A stretch of DNA of 16,066 bases from CAVZXS01 sp963779325 (GTDB lineage: Bacteria > Bacteroidota > Bacteroidia > Chitinophagales > Chitinophagaceae): NCBI GenBank assembly GCA_963779325.1, contig CAVZXS010000006.1:1-16066 (forward strand). The letters run 5' to 3'. How positions within the stretch are numbered: position 1 is the first letter of the stretch; each line of letters begins with the position of its first letter. Below the pieces are notes generated by a model that saw only the letters and a list, made by a program, of their open reading frames with translations, ran no database searches and was not told the origin of the DNA. Both the position numbers and the translations under genes were made by a program. Positions 1-7,790 of this stretch are shown one piece after another.

Positions 1-164
1 ACCATGGCGGTATTTCATACGGTAAAGTTATACGAAATTGATTTATAATTTTGTTCAAAGCAACCGGTATGATACCGGGAGCTTGATAGAATATCGCAAC
101 AGATTACTTTTATGACGACTAAGTATTATAAAGAACAAAAAAAGGTTTAATGATTAACAATCCC

Positions 165-203
165 GAAAAAAGCCAAAGCAGTTAACATTTCTGCTAACTG
201 CTT
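165..203 (-). terminator. Hairpin, possible terminator on the minus strand
   Basis: On the minus strand AAGCAGTTA and TAACTGCTT form a perfect 9-bp stem (+ strand arms about 175-183 and 196-204), followed by TGGCTTTTTT. It lies just after the stop of the possible gene tail at 211. The T tract is offset by four bases from the stem, so termination is only probable. Confidence 0.35.
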
Positions 204-210
204 ATATGAA

Positions 211-330
211 TTATTTCTTGTTAGAAGCCATCTCAAAAGTTCTTTTAGCGGGTAAGTCGATAAGTTTTAAGTTGCGGGTTATAATGCCTTTCCGTCTTCG
301 CGTCTATTATATCAATCAAACAACACCTTT
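211..330 (-). other. Possible C-terminal tail of an unidentified minus-strand gene
   Basis: Read on the minus strand, the segment ending in a TAA at 211-213 gives a protein-like tail, GIITRNLKLIDLPAKRTFEM followed by ASNKK. Upstream, the same frame meets a stop near 315, but adding one G to the GG near 287 would join it to NRREDGK in the neighbouring frame. A hairpin with a T-rich stretch follows the stop. No family was recognised and no start codon is visible; the palindromic element at 348-509 lies where the 5' part would be. It could be a truncated gene or chance coding-like sequence. The right boundary is approximate. Confidence 0.22.
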
Positions 331-347
331 GAGAATTTATAGTTAAT

Positions 348-509
348 TAGTGTCTCAGTTTGAAATTTCTATTAAAATACCATTTGAACCACATAGCACA
401 TAGTACACATTAGAAATACACACATAGGGTTTAATATGAATGTAATACTATGTGAAACCCTATGTCGCTATGTGCCTTTGTGGTTCAACAATTTCAAACT
501 GAGACACTA
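348..509. repeat. ~160-bp palindromic MITE/REP-like element
   Basis: The ends form a perfect 20-bp inverted repeat: TAGTGTCTCAGTTTGAAATT at 348-367 and its exact complement at 490-509. Inside this, a second imperfect inverted pair (TTGAACCACATAGCACATAG at 384-403, answered by TATGTGCCTTTGTGGTTCAA at 470-489) and a third (ACATAGGGTTT at 422-432, answered by AAACCCTATGT at 455-465) continue the symmetry. The whole element could fold into one long hairpin. It encodes nothing and lies in intergenic DNA, as expected of a non-autonomous mobile element or a REP-type repeat. Sequences resembling CTATGTGCCTTTGTGGTTC are frequent in Bacteroidota intergenic regions (from memory). No target-site duplication is evident. 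It may also end transcription from the minus-strand gene at 554-1131. Confidence 0.75.
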
Positions 510-553
510 CATATAGTTAAATCAATCGCAAATGAAAAAGAAATCAGCAAGGT

Positions 554-1131
554 TTATTTCTCGTTGCGCTTATTGTATACTTCTACAGCGTCCTTCAACT
601 GAGCGATATCACCGATGGCTGCTTTTGCTTTATCCAGCGCTACTGTGTTGCCGCCAAATATTTGAGCAATAACGGTATCAAATGTTTTGGCCGAAACTAA
701 TTTCAGTTGTTTGTTAGCGGCTGTATAAACAAAATAATCGCCAGGTTTGCCTTCTGTACCATTAGAGAAAGGGCTTCCGTCCCGTTATAAGAAGGTTTGC
801 CTGAGGCATCACTTGTTTTTTGCAAAAAACTCAATTCGCCTTCGCTGAGTACTTTAAAAAAATCGCCTTGTATGCAAAGGAATTTTTCGGCGTCTATTTG
901 TACTGAAGTAAGTTTATCACCATCGTAGGTTTTTTTCTTTCCGTCGGTTTCCGTCATAAACGTTACAGAAGCGCTGCTGCGGATTTTTTCTTTTATGAGA
1001 CCTGTTACCACGCTGCCGTCGGAGAGTGTTACACTTCCTTTACTGAATCCTTTGGGTGTTTCGGTCTGTGCAACGGCGCTTAATAATGAAAGGCTGAGAA
1101 CAAGTAGTGCAATTGATTTAGTGATTTTCAT
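554..1131 (-). CDS. Small secreted protein of unknown function, frame broken once
   Basis: The N-terminus has a clear Sec signal peptide (MKITKSIALLVLSLSLLSAVAQ, first 20 residues hydrophobic after the lysines; cleavage likely after the AQ). The mature part begins with a GF.KG.V...DG pattern followed by GLIK, common in short Bacteroidota secreted proteins. The open frame as written runs to 703 and ends in an unrelated tail. From about position 780 downstream, the adjacent frame continues with GTEGKPGDYFVYTAANKQLK and reaches a TAA at 554-556. One missing base within the GGGCTTCCGTCCCG at 771-784 explains the split; the repaired gene is 192 residues, and 578+1 bases is an exact number of codons. 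The repaired C-terminus is helical and ends in KRNEK. Function unknown; the periplasm or outer membrane is the likely location. A similar N-terminal layout occurs in the gene at 13944. Confidence 0.72.
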
Positions 1132-1513
1132 GATTAAAGTATTAATGATTAAGAAAATTGATTTTCAGTATACAACGTTACTTATCATTAAACCTGATTC
1201 CTATCAAAAAGGTGCAGGTTGCAGAAAAGCGGAATGAATCGCTAATTTCCATCTGACGAATCAGTTCCGGCAATTTATAATTTTAATAAATGCGGACAAA
1301 AAATTGGTTGGGAATGAATGATCCCTTCATTATTCTCAACTTTCTGTTATTCTGCCGCCCTCTATGATTTCAATAAGGATTTTTCTCCAGCTAAAAAATA
1401 CAACTAACCGGGTATAGGAAAATTGAACGCCGCTTTTAGTTTTATTGATAATTATTCTGTAACGTTTTTATAAGAGCTTGAAAATGAGAATGAGGCTTCC
1501 CGAAAAACACCAT

Positions 1514-1535
1514 AAAAAAATGAGGATTTCCTCAT
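1514..1535 (-). terminator. Hairpin plus T7, terminator-like on the minus strand
   Basis: ATGAGGA (1520-1526) and TCCTCAT (1529-1535) form a perfect 7-bp stem with a two-base loop. On the minus strand it is followed directly by seven T (A7 at 1514-1520 on the plus strand). It has the shape of an intrinsic terminator, but no minus-strand gene is visible upstream of it, so it may be incidental or may end an unrecognised transcript. Confidence 0.4.
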
Positions 1536-1580
1536 AAATTGAATAGGAAGAAAGAATAGCTTTGGCGAGTTAAGTAAAAA

Positions 1581-1625
1581 GACTTCCCTCCTCTTTCGGA
1601 GAGCGGAGGATGGGGGGTGAGGTCT
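1581..1625. repeat. REP-like intergenic repeat, copy 1
   Basis: GACTTCCCTCCTCTTTCGGA followed by GAGCGGAGGATGGGGGGTGA has the pyrimidine-rich left half and GGGTGAGG right end of the CCCTCTCC...GGGGTGAGG repeats common in Bacteroidota intergenic DNA. It is preceded by AAAAA and shares both ends with the copy at 1757-1834. The halves are partly complementary, so a hairpin is expected. Confidence 0.55.
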
Positions 1626-1640
1626 AAAAAGCGGATTCAA

Positions 1641-1690
1641 ATTAACTCAGTCTTTATACTTACTCATCTACGTATAAAGACGGAGTTAAT
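1641..1690. repeat. Strong perfect-arm hairpin
   Basis: ATTAACTCAGTCTTTATAC at 1641-1659 is complementary to GTATAAAGACGGAGTTAAT at 1672-1690 with one mismatch in 19, around a 12-base loop. No T tract follows, so it is not a typical terminator. It lies between the two REP-like copies and may be part of a compound mobile repeat, or an RNA structure in the leader of the RHS locus. Confidence 0.65.
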
Positions 1691-1756
1691 AAGTTTGTAA
1701 AAAGATAAATAAAAAAATAATAGTTTAGCTGCAGCAACAACAAAACCGAAACGAAT

Positions 1757-1834
1757 AAAAAGACTGTCTCACTCCCTCTCCTCAGGAGTTCCCGAGCAAT
1801 GCGAAGGGAAGGAACGAAGTTCGCGGGGTGAGGC
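1757..1834. repeat. REP-like intergenic repeat, copy 2
   Basis: It begins AAAAAGACT, carries CTCCCTCTCCTCAGGAGTTC, and ends GCGGGGTGAGGCT. It matches copy 1 (1581-1625) at both ends but has a longer centre. The GTG inside its right end (1828) opens a frame into the downstream gene; translation of repeat sequence is one reason to reject that start in favour of 1918. Confidence 0.55.
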
Positions 1835-1917
1835 TAATCCACCCTCTGCAAACCAACTGCAATGATGACAAACACCAAGCGTCATTAAAAAACATAGAAA
1901 GCCAACTGTCGCCTTAC

Positions 1918-2907
1918 ATGAGGAAACTGCGCCACCAAACGTATGCCATTACAATTACCGTACTCACGGTAATGCTGTTCTGCACCTTGCATGGTGTAGC
2001 ACAGAACAGCACGAGTACCTCAGCAGCAGACACCATTATTAATCTCCCGCTAAAATATTTTAACCAAATAGATAATAAGATAGATAAGTACAGCAGCCGA
2101 ATAATCAGTAAAACAGAAAAGACATTAACAAAACTCAGCAAGTGGGAAAATAAAATCAAGACACTTTTGCAAAAAGCTGATCCGGCAGCAGCGGAAAGAC
2201 TGTTCGGCAATAATCAAACAACCTTCAGCACTTTATTACAAAAACTGCAGGAGGGAAAATCCATTGCAGAAAATTACCAAGCCAAGTATGATGAGTATAG
2301 AGATAAACTGCGCAGCAGTGTAAGCTACCTGCAACAGCAAAAAGATGCATTAAAAACAAAAGTAATACAACCGCTAACTGAAACTGATCAGAAGTTAACA
2401 GCATTGGAAGACAATGTAAAGAACAGCGAAGCGCTGCAACAATTTATAAAAGAACGAAAGAAACAGTTGATAGATCAATCCATACAATATATAGGTAAGA
2501 GTAAATACCTGCAAAAAATAGCTAAAGAAAATTACTACTACGTAGAGACATTGCGAAACTACAGGGAGCTCTTTCATGATGAAAAGAAAGCCGAACAGGC
2601 AGCGCTGACCATATTAAATAAAATACCCGCTTTTACAAAATTCATACAGGAGAATTCAATGCTGGCTCAACTGTTCGGATCACCCAATGCTTCAAGCTCC
2701 GCGGCAAGCCTTGCGGGCCTGCAAACAAGAGCAAGTGTAAATGCATTAATACAAAATCAAATAGCGGCCGGCGGCCCCAATGCCCAACAAGTGATGCAGC
2801 AAAATTTTCAGCAGGCACAAAATGAATTAAGTAAACTGAAAGATAAAGTACTGAAAGCCGGCGGCAATTCATCAGATGCAGAAATTCCTGATTTCAAACC
2901 GCAATGA
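1918..2907 (+). CDS. Periplasmic coiled-coil protein, N-terminal part of a coiled-coil/beta-barrel protein
   Basis: I chose the ATG at 1918 because it gives a proper Sec signal peptide (MRKLRHQTYAITITVLTVML, cleavage near VAQ, residue 29). The longer frame from GTG 1828 starts inside a repeat and puts non-hydrophobic residues ahead of the signal. Residues 40-230 are strongly helical and charged, with KIDKYSSRIISKTEKTLTKL and KWENKIKTLLQKA suggesting long coiled coils. Residues 250-320 are Ala/Gln-rich (GLQTRASVNALIQ, AAGGPNAQQVMQQ) with a final short coil, ending IPDFKPQ. The 329-residue product stops in an ATGA overlap with the next frame, which lacks a signal peptide. From memory, related Chitinophagaceae proteins are single chains in which PDFKP is followed directly by KTKTF and a barrel domain. 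One missing base near 2897-2904 would restore a 491-residue protein. It opens the RHS locus; function unknown, perhaps an envelope partner of the RHS proteins. Confidence 0.8.
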   Translation: MRKLRHQTYAITITVLTVMLFCTLHGVAQNSTSTSAADTIINLPLKYFNQIDNKIDKYSSRIISKTEKTLTKLSKWENKIKTLLQKADPAAAERLFGNNQTTFSTLLQKLQEGKSIAENYQAKYDEYRDKLRSSVSYLQQQKDALKTKVIQPLTETDQKLTALEDNVKNSEALQQFIKERKKQLIDQSIQYIGKSKYLQKIAKENYYYVETLRNYRELFHDEKKAEQAALTILNKIPAFTKFIQENSMLAQLFGSPNASSSAASLAGLQTRASVNALIQNQIAAGGPNAQQVMQQNFQQAQNELSKLKDKVLKAGGNSSDAEIPDFKPQ

Positions 2908-3392
2908 GACATAAGACGAAAACTTTCAAACAACGATTAGAGTTCGGTACCAATATACAAACACAAAAAGCAACTAATTTTTTCCCAAACCGTTCCGACA
3001 TCGGATTGAGTTTAGGTTATAAGCTGAGCAATAAAAGTATTATAGGTATCGGAGCAAGTTACAGTTTAGGACTTGGCCGAGGTTGGAATAATATCCGCAT
3101 CAGTAATGCCGGTGCAGGAATGAGAAGTTTTATAGGCTGGCGATTAAAAAAACAGTTTTGGCTGAGTGGCGGAGCAGAAATGAATTACCGCAACGGATTC
3201 AGCAACATATCAACCTTGCGAAACATTGATGTTTGGCAAACAAGTGCATTGTTTGGTTTGACAAAAAAGATTAATGCAAAAACAAAATGGTTTAAAGGCT
3301 CATCATTTCAATTAATGTATGATGCGTTGGCTTATAAACATGTGCCGGCAAGTAACCCTGTAGTATTTAGAGTGGGTTATAGTTTTAAATAA
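2904..3392 (+). CDS. C-terminal beta-barrel-like domain of the preceding protein
   Basis: The frame opens at an ATG overlapping the previous stop (ATGA). The product is 162 residues and has no signal peptide, yet it reads like an outer-membrane beta-barrel: alternating strands such as DIGLSLGYKLSNKSIIGIGA, then FIGWRLKKQFWLSGGAEMNY and QTSALFGLTKKINAKTKWF, ending in VVFRVGYSFK with a terminal aromatic-X-X residue pattern typical of barrel C-termini. A barrel without an export signal cannot work alone. It is therefore either the C-terminus of the 1918 gene split by one missing base, or less likely a separate translationally coupled gene. Known family behaviour (recalled, not checked) favours a fusion. 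The next gene starts 65 bp downstream. Confidence 0.75.
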   Translation: MRHKTKTFKQRLEFGTNIQTQKATNFFPNRSDIGLSLGYKLSNKSIIGIGASYSLGLGRGWNNIRISNAGAGMRSFIGWRLKKQFWLSGGAEMNYRNGFSNISTLRNIDVWQTSALFGLTKKINAKTKWFKGSSFQLMYDALAYKHVPASNPVVFRVGYSFK

Positions 3393-3457
3393 AAAAATAA
3401 TGTAGAAAGATTTGTCGAAAAATTATTGATAGTGTTTTAATTTTTAATAAAAAGAGT

Positions 3458-4018
3458 ATGATAAAGAGATCAGCCACTGTGTTTGTTTTAATTCTATTTT
3501 TCCGGTCGTTAAGTTTTGGGCAAGCCCCCACTAACTTAACAAGTTTGCCAAAAGTGATTCCGCAGTCACCCAATACGGCAGCGTTTAAAAAATTCGGAGA
3601 CATACCCGTCAGTTATTATACAGGAGTTCCGGATATTTCCATACCGCTTTACAATATTTCTGCAGGTAATGTTAGTTTGCCTGTTAGTTTAAGTTACCAT
3701 GCTTCGGGCATAAAAGTGGCCGATGAAGCCGGCAGGACGGGACTCGGATGGTCGTTGATTGCAGGCAGTTCAATAACAAGAACTATAAGAGGCGAGGATG
3801 ACTTTTCCCATAAGCTTGGATATAGCTACCATAGTCCTTCTAACCCGTCACCTGAATTAATACTGAAAGGGAAGAATTTTTCAGAGCTTTATCCTTTGTT
3901 GAATGATGATCATGGTTTTAGAGAATCCACAAAGTCTAAAATTTATCCGGGGGTTGATATGACAGCTGTTTACAGCCAGATAAATCTTTGGGACATGGAC
4001 CAATCTTTATCAGTTTAA
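3458..4018 (+). CDS. DUF5977/RHS-like surface protein, N-terminal fragment
   Basis: This is the first part of a ~1430-residue protein that continues to 7755 in four frames. It has a Sec signal peptide (MIKRSATVFVLILFFRSLSFGQ region, cleavage near residue 22). Residues 48-115 carry the N-terminal hallmark of Bacteroidota RHS-like surface proteins: GDIPVSYYTGVPDISIPLYN, LPVSLSYHASGIKV, then GLGWSLIAGSSITRTIRG. The written frame ends DMDQSLSV and a stop at 4016-4018. The next frame continues LYQFNFPGGSGKFILKH from 4002 on, matching the usual W-D-x-x-P-D/N-L-x-x-F-x-F-P-G pattern of the family. Restoring frame needs two more bases (GACC to GACCCC gives DPNLYQF) or one fewer. Function of the family is not established; an exported cell-wall or surface role is inferred from the signal and the RHS-type neighbour. 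Confidence 0.82.
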   Translation: MIKRSATVFVLILFFRSLSFGQAPTNLTSLPKVIPQSPNTAAFKKFGDIPVSYYTGVPDISIPLYNISAGNVSLPVSLSYHASGIKVADEAGRTGLGWSLIAGSSITRTIRGEDDFSHKLGYSYHSPSNPSPELILKGKNFSELYPLLNDDHGFRESTKSKIYPGVDMTAVYSQINLWDMDQSLSV

Positions 4019-4100
4019 CTTTCCGGGAGGTTCAGGAAAATTTATATTAAAACATAATAAGGAAGTAGTACTTGAAAAAAAATCAAACATCAAAGTTCAA

Positions 4101-4793
4101 ATGGTAGGCACCAATGCGGATTCATGGATAATTACATCACCTGATGGAACAAAATATTATTTCGAACAAGTTGAGACTTATACGGATAATGACGTAGGGG
4201 TGGTTTACAGGAAAACGGCTTGGCATCTTACTAAAATTGCAACTACTCAAAACACCGAAATATTATTCACATATGCTACCCAAACTGTCGCTACCAAAAC
4301 AGTAGGTAATGTATCAGAGTATAAGTCAGATTGCATAAGCGGTTGTACTGACCCTGCCATTCCTTATACATTAACTATAAGCGGCGGTAAGGATTACCAA
4401 GTGCCCCTGCTGAACGAAATTATTTTTGATAACGGTAAGGTTTCTTTCAGTTATGATAATACCCGCGACGACGTGCAGGATTCAAAACTAAACCAAGTTG
4501 AAATATTTACAAAAGATGGCGCCATATACAAAAGTATTAAGAAGTGGCAATTGAATTATGATTATTTCAACGGTACAGATGATGTCAGTTTTAATATAGG
4601 TATTACCGGCATACCGGCTAATCAGTATTATAAAAGACTAAAATTAAAGTCGGTTGTTGAGAAGGCCCCCGATGGCACAGCTGTCCCGCCCTATGAATTC
4701 AGCTATAATAATGAAACGGGTGGGCCAGTCAAGCATCATTTGCCAGGGATCATTATGGATATTATAACGGTAAGGTCGGTAAGGCACACTTGA
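4101..4793 (+). CDS. DUF5977/RHS-like surface protein, second fragment
   Basis: The frame is open from 4002, so the ATG at 4101 is an internal methionine, not a true start. The product continues the N-terminal region: NADSWIITSPDGTKYYFEQV, then AWHLTKIATTQNTEILFTY, the typical 'script-like' beta-rich repeats of the family, and KLNQVEIFTKDG. It ends with an unrelated tail (HHLPGIIMDIITVRSVRHT). The alternative frame starting at AGG 4745 gives RDHYGYYNGKVGKAHLIPEF, the canonical D-H-x-G-Y-Y-N-G motif found at this point in relatives. One base missing within TTGCC|AGG (4741-4747) accounts for the switch. No ribosome binding site or independent start is apparent, supporting a single broken gene rather than an operon of small ones. 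Confidence 0.75.
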   Translation: MVGTNADSWIITSPDGTKYYFEQVETYTDNDVGVVYRKTAWHLTKIATTQNTEILFTYATQTVATKTVGNVSEYKSDCISGCTDPAIPYTLTISGGKDYQVPLLNEIIFDNGKVSFSYDNTRDDVQDSKLNQVEIFTKDGAIYKSIKKWQLNYDYFNGTDDVSFNIGITGIPANQYYKRLKLKSVVEKAPDGTAVPPYEFSYNNETGGPVKHHLPGIIMDIITVRSVRHT

Positions 4794-7228
4794 TACCTGA
4801 ATTTTCGGGTATTGCTTGTGATGCGGCTGTGATTGGTAATATGGATGACTCAAGAACTGTGGATGCCAATTCTGTAAAATTCTTTAGTCTTAATTCCATC
4901 AAGTACCCCACCGGCGGCCGTACTGATTTTGAGTTTGAAGCAAACACAATAGATTTTTTTAACTCAGGCATATCTCCTACCGGGCAGGGCGAAGTAGCAA
5001 TAGTGCCTGCATTGCAAAGTAAGACATATAACGGTAACATCTACAATCAATTTCAACCGCTTGCACAAGATTTACAAAGTAAACTGATGGATTTAAGTGC
5101 TCTTATAAAAGAAATAAATCCTAACACATTAGCCAATGACGGGTCATTTGTTACCATGTCGGTATTTTTCCGTTATTCGGGTAACCCGAGAAGTCTTTGC
5201 CCTGAAGCGTCAATGCCGCAGGGAAATTTGACAGTAACACTGTGCAAAGAAGATGGTACACCCATTACAGGGGCCATCAATCCTAATTATTACGTGGGTA
5301 CTTTTTCTACCTGTGCAGGCAGCACAGGGAACTATGTGGGTATAAATTTTCAAAATGCGTATTACCTGACACCCGGTAAATACTATGCAAAAGTCTATAT
5401 CGATGCATCGGTGAATTACATCGCAGATGTTTCGGTAGGGCTTAATTATAAAGCCTATAAATATCCTGTTATATATGCACTCAACGGTTCAGTTGTTACA
5501 AACGCTGATTATGGCGGAGGGCTGCGTATCAGGAAGATCACCGATTTTGATCAGTCGGGTAATAAAACCAATGTCAAAAAATTTGATTATGTTTTTACAG
5601 ATGATTACGGCAAGCTGCGTTCATCGGGTCGGGGGATGCTAAAACCTGAATATTCTTATTTTGAGCAGATTGTTACAAGTGCTTGTGCTTATGGCTACAG
5701 GCTTATGCGAGTATCCGATAGTTACTTGCCGCTAACAGCGTATTCCGGAAACTTAGTTGGATATGATAAGATAACGGTTTACCATGGCGAAAATGGAGAA
5801 AACGGGAAAAGCGAGTATCTGTATACTAACACATCGGGTAGCCCGTTGTCCTATATTGATGCAAGTTCTCCTTTAAATGGGCTATTGCCTGCCGGTAGTC
5901 CAAGCTATTACCTTGGGTTGTATGAATCCCCCGCAGCCAGCCCACCCCGGCCTAAATTGCCTCCCTTTGCCATCTTACCTGTTACCAGCAACAGTAATTT
6001 AATAAAAGCAATAGATTATAAAAACATTGGCGGTAATTACCAGATAATTAAATCAGAAGAAAACCTATATACTGATTTATTAGCAGGGCAGGATATATAC
6101 TGGTGGGCAGTTCAGCAAACACCAAGACAATTTGCAACAACGGCATCCGGGGTAGTAGCTCTTTCTGAATATGGGCTTGCATCTTATCGAAAAAATTACC
6201 CGGCATTAGTTGCTACACGAAATGAACTCACATCAAAGGTCACTACATTATACGACCAGTCTGATATTTCAAAAAAAACTCAAACTATACAGCAATTTTT
6301 GTATGATAACTCTACCCATCTTCAACTTTTAAAACAAGAAACATATAGCAGTAAAGGAGCGCTGTTAAAAACGGAGTATAAATATCCTTACGATTTCGCA
6401 GCTCCGCAGGGAAGTACGCCCAATATTTATAATTCAATGCTTATAAGAAATATGGTGAGCCCGGTAATAGAACAAAAGGATTTTGAAGGCACACAATTTT
6501 TACAGTCATTAAAAACAAATTATAAAGATTGGGGAAATAATATTATTAGCCTTGTAACAGCGGATCAACAAAAAGGAACCTCAGGTTTAGAAACGTTGCT
6601 GCGTTATAACAGTTACGATGCAAAAGGTAACCCCGTTTCCGTATCTAAAGAAAATGATGTGAAGATGACCTACATATGGGACTATAATTCCGCCTATCCG
6701 ATTGCTGAAGTAACCAATGCCGATTCTGCTACCATTGCATACACCTCTTTCGAAGCGGATAGTAAAGGCAACTGGGCATTTACCGGTACAACTGTCAGCG
6801 ATAACACATCGCCAACAGGTAAAATGGCATATTCATTAAATGGTACAAATAATATCACTAAATCCGGGCTAAACAGTGCTGCAACTTATGTGGTTTCATA
6901 CTGGACAAAAAATACCGTTGCATTTTCTATTACGGGTACACAGGTAAATTACCCGATCAGCGGAAGAACAAAAAATGGCTGGAAATATTTTGAACATAAG
7001 GTCACCGGGCAGACAGCAGTAACAATCAGCGGAAGCGGCAGTATAGACGAACTGAGACTTTATCCTGATAAAGCATTGATGATAACCTATACTTATACTC
7101 CGCTTGTAGGTATGAATACGCAATGCGATGCAAACAACAAGATCAGTTATTATGAATATGATTCTTTCAACAGGCTGAACTTGATTCGAGACCAGGGACG
7201 GAAATATCCTCAAAAAAATCTGTTATAA
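4790..7228 (+). CDS. DUF5977/RHS-like surface protein, central fragment
   Basis: The largest unbroken piece (812 residues; coding really begins at 4745, and TTG 4790 is not a true start). Early on it has SLNSIKYPTGGRTDFEFEAN, the conserved K-Y-P-T-G-G-x-T-x-F-E-F-E motif, then a long beta-rich region with GGLRIRKITDFDQSGNKTNV (about residue 243). Toward the end are YD/RHS-like repeats: LLRYNSYDAKGNPVSVSKEN, MTYIWDYNSAYPIAEVTNAD, and YYEYDSFNRLNLIRDQ just before the break. The frame ends in QGRKYPQKNLL. With one G removed from the GGG at 7195-7197, the canonical D-Q-D-G-N-I-L-K-K-I-C-Y-N-Y-A-G-Q follows directly. A Cys-rich-free carbohydrate-binding-like segment may lie at 690-770, but I cannot assign it. 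Located in the envelope or secreted, judging from the signal peptide of the first fragment. Confidence 0.82.
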   Translation: MIPEFSGIACDAAVIGNMDDSRTVDANSVKFFSLNSIKYPTGGRTDFEFEANTIDFFNSGISPTGQGEVAIVPALQSKTYNGNIYNQFQPLAQDLQSKLMDLSALIKEINPNTLANDGSFVTMSVFFRYSGNPRSLCPEASMPQGNLTVTLCKEDGTPITGAINPNYYVGTFSTCAGSTGNYVGINFQNAYYLTPGKYYAKVYIDASVNYIADVSVGLNYKAYKYPVIYALNGSVVTNADYGGGLRIRKITDFDQSGNKTNVKKFDYVFTDDYGKLRSSGRGMLKPEYSYFEQIVTSACAYGYRLMRVSDSYLPLTAYSGNLVGYDKITVYHGENGENGKSEYLYTNTSGSPLSYIDASSPLNGLLPAGSPSYYLGLYESPAASPPRPKLPPFAILPVTSNSNLIKAIDYKNIGGNYQIIKSEENLYTDLLAGQDIYWWAVQQTPRQFATTASGVVALSEYGLASYRKNYPALVATRNELTSKVTTLYDQSDISKKTQTIQQFLYDNSTHLQLLKQETYSSKGALLKTEYKYPYDFAAPQGSTPNIYNSMLIRNMVSPVIEQKDFEGTQFLQSLKTNYKDWGNNIISLVTADQQKGTSGLETLLRYNSYDAKGNPVSVSKENDVKMTYIWDYNSAYPIAEVTNADSATIAYTSFEADSKGNWAFTGTTVSDNTSPTGKMAYSLNGTNNITKSGLNSAATYVVSYWTKNTVAFSITGTQVNYPISGRTKNGWKYFEHKVTGQTAVTISGSGSIDELRLYPDKALMITYTYTPLVGMNTQCDANNKISYYEYDSFNRLNLIRDQGRKYPQKNLL

Positions 7229-7308
7229 CTATGCAGGACAGATATCAGCTTGTTCGGGAGTAACCGTTACCTATTTGAACGTAGCCAAGAGCGGTACGTT
7301 TACCCGTA

Positions 7309-7755
7309 ATGATTGCGCCCCCGGTTACACTGGTTCTTCAGTTACTTATACAGTGCCGGCAGGAACTTATACTTCTGTCATTAGCCAGGGCAGATGCGGA
7401 TCAACAGGCACAGAATAATGTAAACGCTAGCGGACAGGCTTATGCCAATGCAAACGGTACATGTACGGCCCCACCTGTAACGGTTCAGGGCTATAATTCA
7501 AAAACATCTCTTTACCAGGTTAAATTTACCAATACCGTTACGGGAACAAATCATACGTTTAACATTACGGCCAATACGTTCTCACTGTTTACATTAGGAA
7601 CAGTTCCGGCAGGCACATACAATGTGCAGTTTTATGCATGGATGGCGCCATCGGTGAATGCTACATTTTATGTAAATGGATTAACGCAGGTTGGCACAAC
7701 GGCTACTTTCTCAAATGTGACAGTAAACAGTTTAACTGTCGCCAAAATGTATTAA
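7309..7755 (+). CDS. DUF5977/RHS-like surface protein, C-terminal fragment with DUF5977 domain
   Basis: The DUF5977 domain spans about 7270-7465. Its first half lies in the frame opened at 7197 (LNVAKSGTFTRNDCAPGYTG, TYTVPAGTYTSVISQ). Its second half lies here from 7390 (ADADQQAQNNVNASGQAYAN, ANGTC). One extra G in the GGG at 7388-7390 separates them. The roughly 85 C-terminal residues form a beta-sandwich-like module (TNTVTGTNHTFNITA, GTVPAGTYNVQFYAWM) ending in SLTVAKMY. Residues before 7390 in this frame are out of register and not part of the protein. With the four repairs the whole gene (3458-7755) is about 1430 residues. The next gene starts 35 bp after the stop, suggesting cotranscription. 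Confidence 0.78.
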   Translation: MIAPPVTLVLQLLIQCRQELILLSLARADADQQAQNNVNASGQAYANANGTCTAPPVTVQGYNSKTSLYQVKFTNTVTGTNHTFNITANTFSLFTLGTVPAGTYNVQFYAWMAPSVNATFYVNGLTQVGTTATFSNVTVNSLTVAKMY

Positions 7756-7790
7756 ATAAAAAAGGTAAGAAAAATTTAATTTTTAAAACT

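Larger units (their letters stand above)
1132..1917. other. 786-bp noncoding region with repeats and hairpins
   Basis: This region separates the minus-strand secreted protein from the plus-strand RHS locus and should hold both promoters. I saw no convincing coding frame in it on either strand; short open frames overlap the REP-like repeats and translate them. It contains a hairpin with a T tract for the minus strand (1514-1535), two related repeats (1581-1625 and 1757-1834) and a strong 19-bp-stem hairpin (1641-1690). No clean Bacteroidota promoter (TTG, 19 bases, TAnnTTTG) was found next to either gene. Confidence 0.6.

Noticed and set aside
348..509. CRISPR-like repeat
   Set aside because: There are only inverted, not regularly spaced direct repeats, and no cas genes.
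995..1237. 80-residue plus-strand frame
   Set aside because: It overlaps the signal-peptide end of the minus-strand secreted protein and runs into the noncoding region; no protein-like features.
1452..1640. 62-residue minus-strand frame
   Set aside because: It translates the REP-like repeat (PHPPSSALRKRREV) and a hairpin; low-complexity and not protein-like.
1828..1917. Upstream GTG start for the coiled-coil gene
   Set aside because: The start lies inside a repeat and adds 30 polar residues before a good signal peptide; ATG 1918 fits better.
3458..7755. Programmed ribosomal frameshifting as the cause of the split frames
   Set aside because: The breaks go in both directions, lack consistent slippery heptamers, and similar breaks affect atpC and unrelated genes; sequence error explains all of them more simply.
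7638..7790. Longer start for the GPx-like protein
   Set aside because: It would overlap the DUF5977 gene in another frame and bury the signal peptide; ATG 7791 gives a proper export signal.
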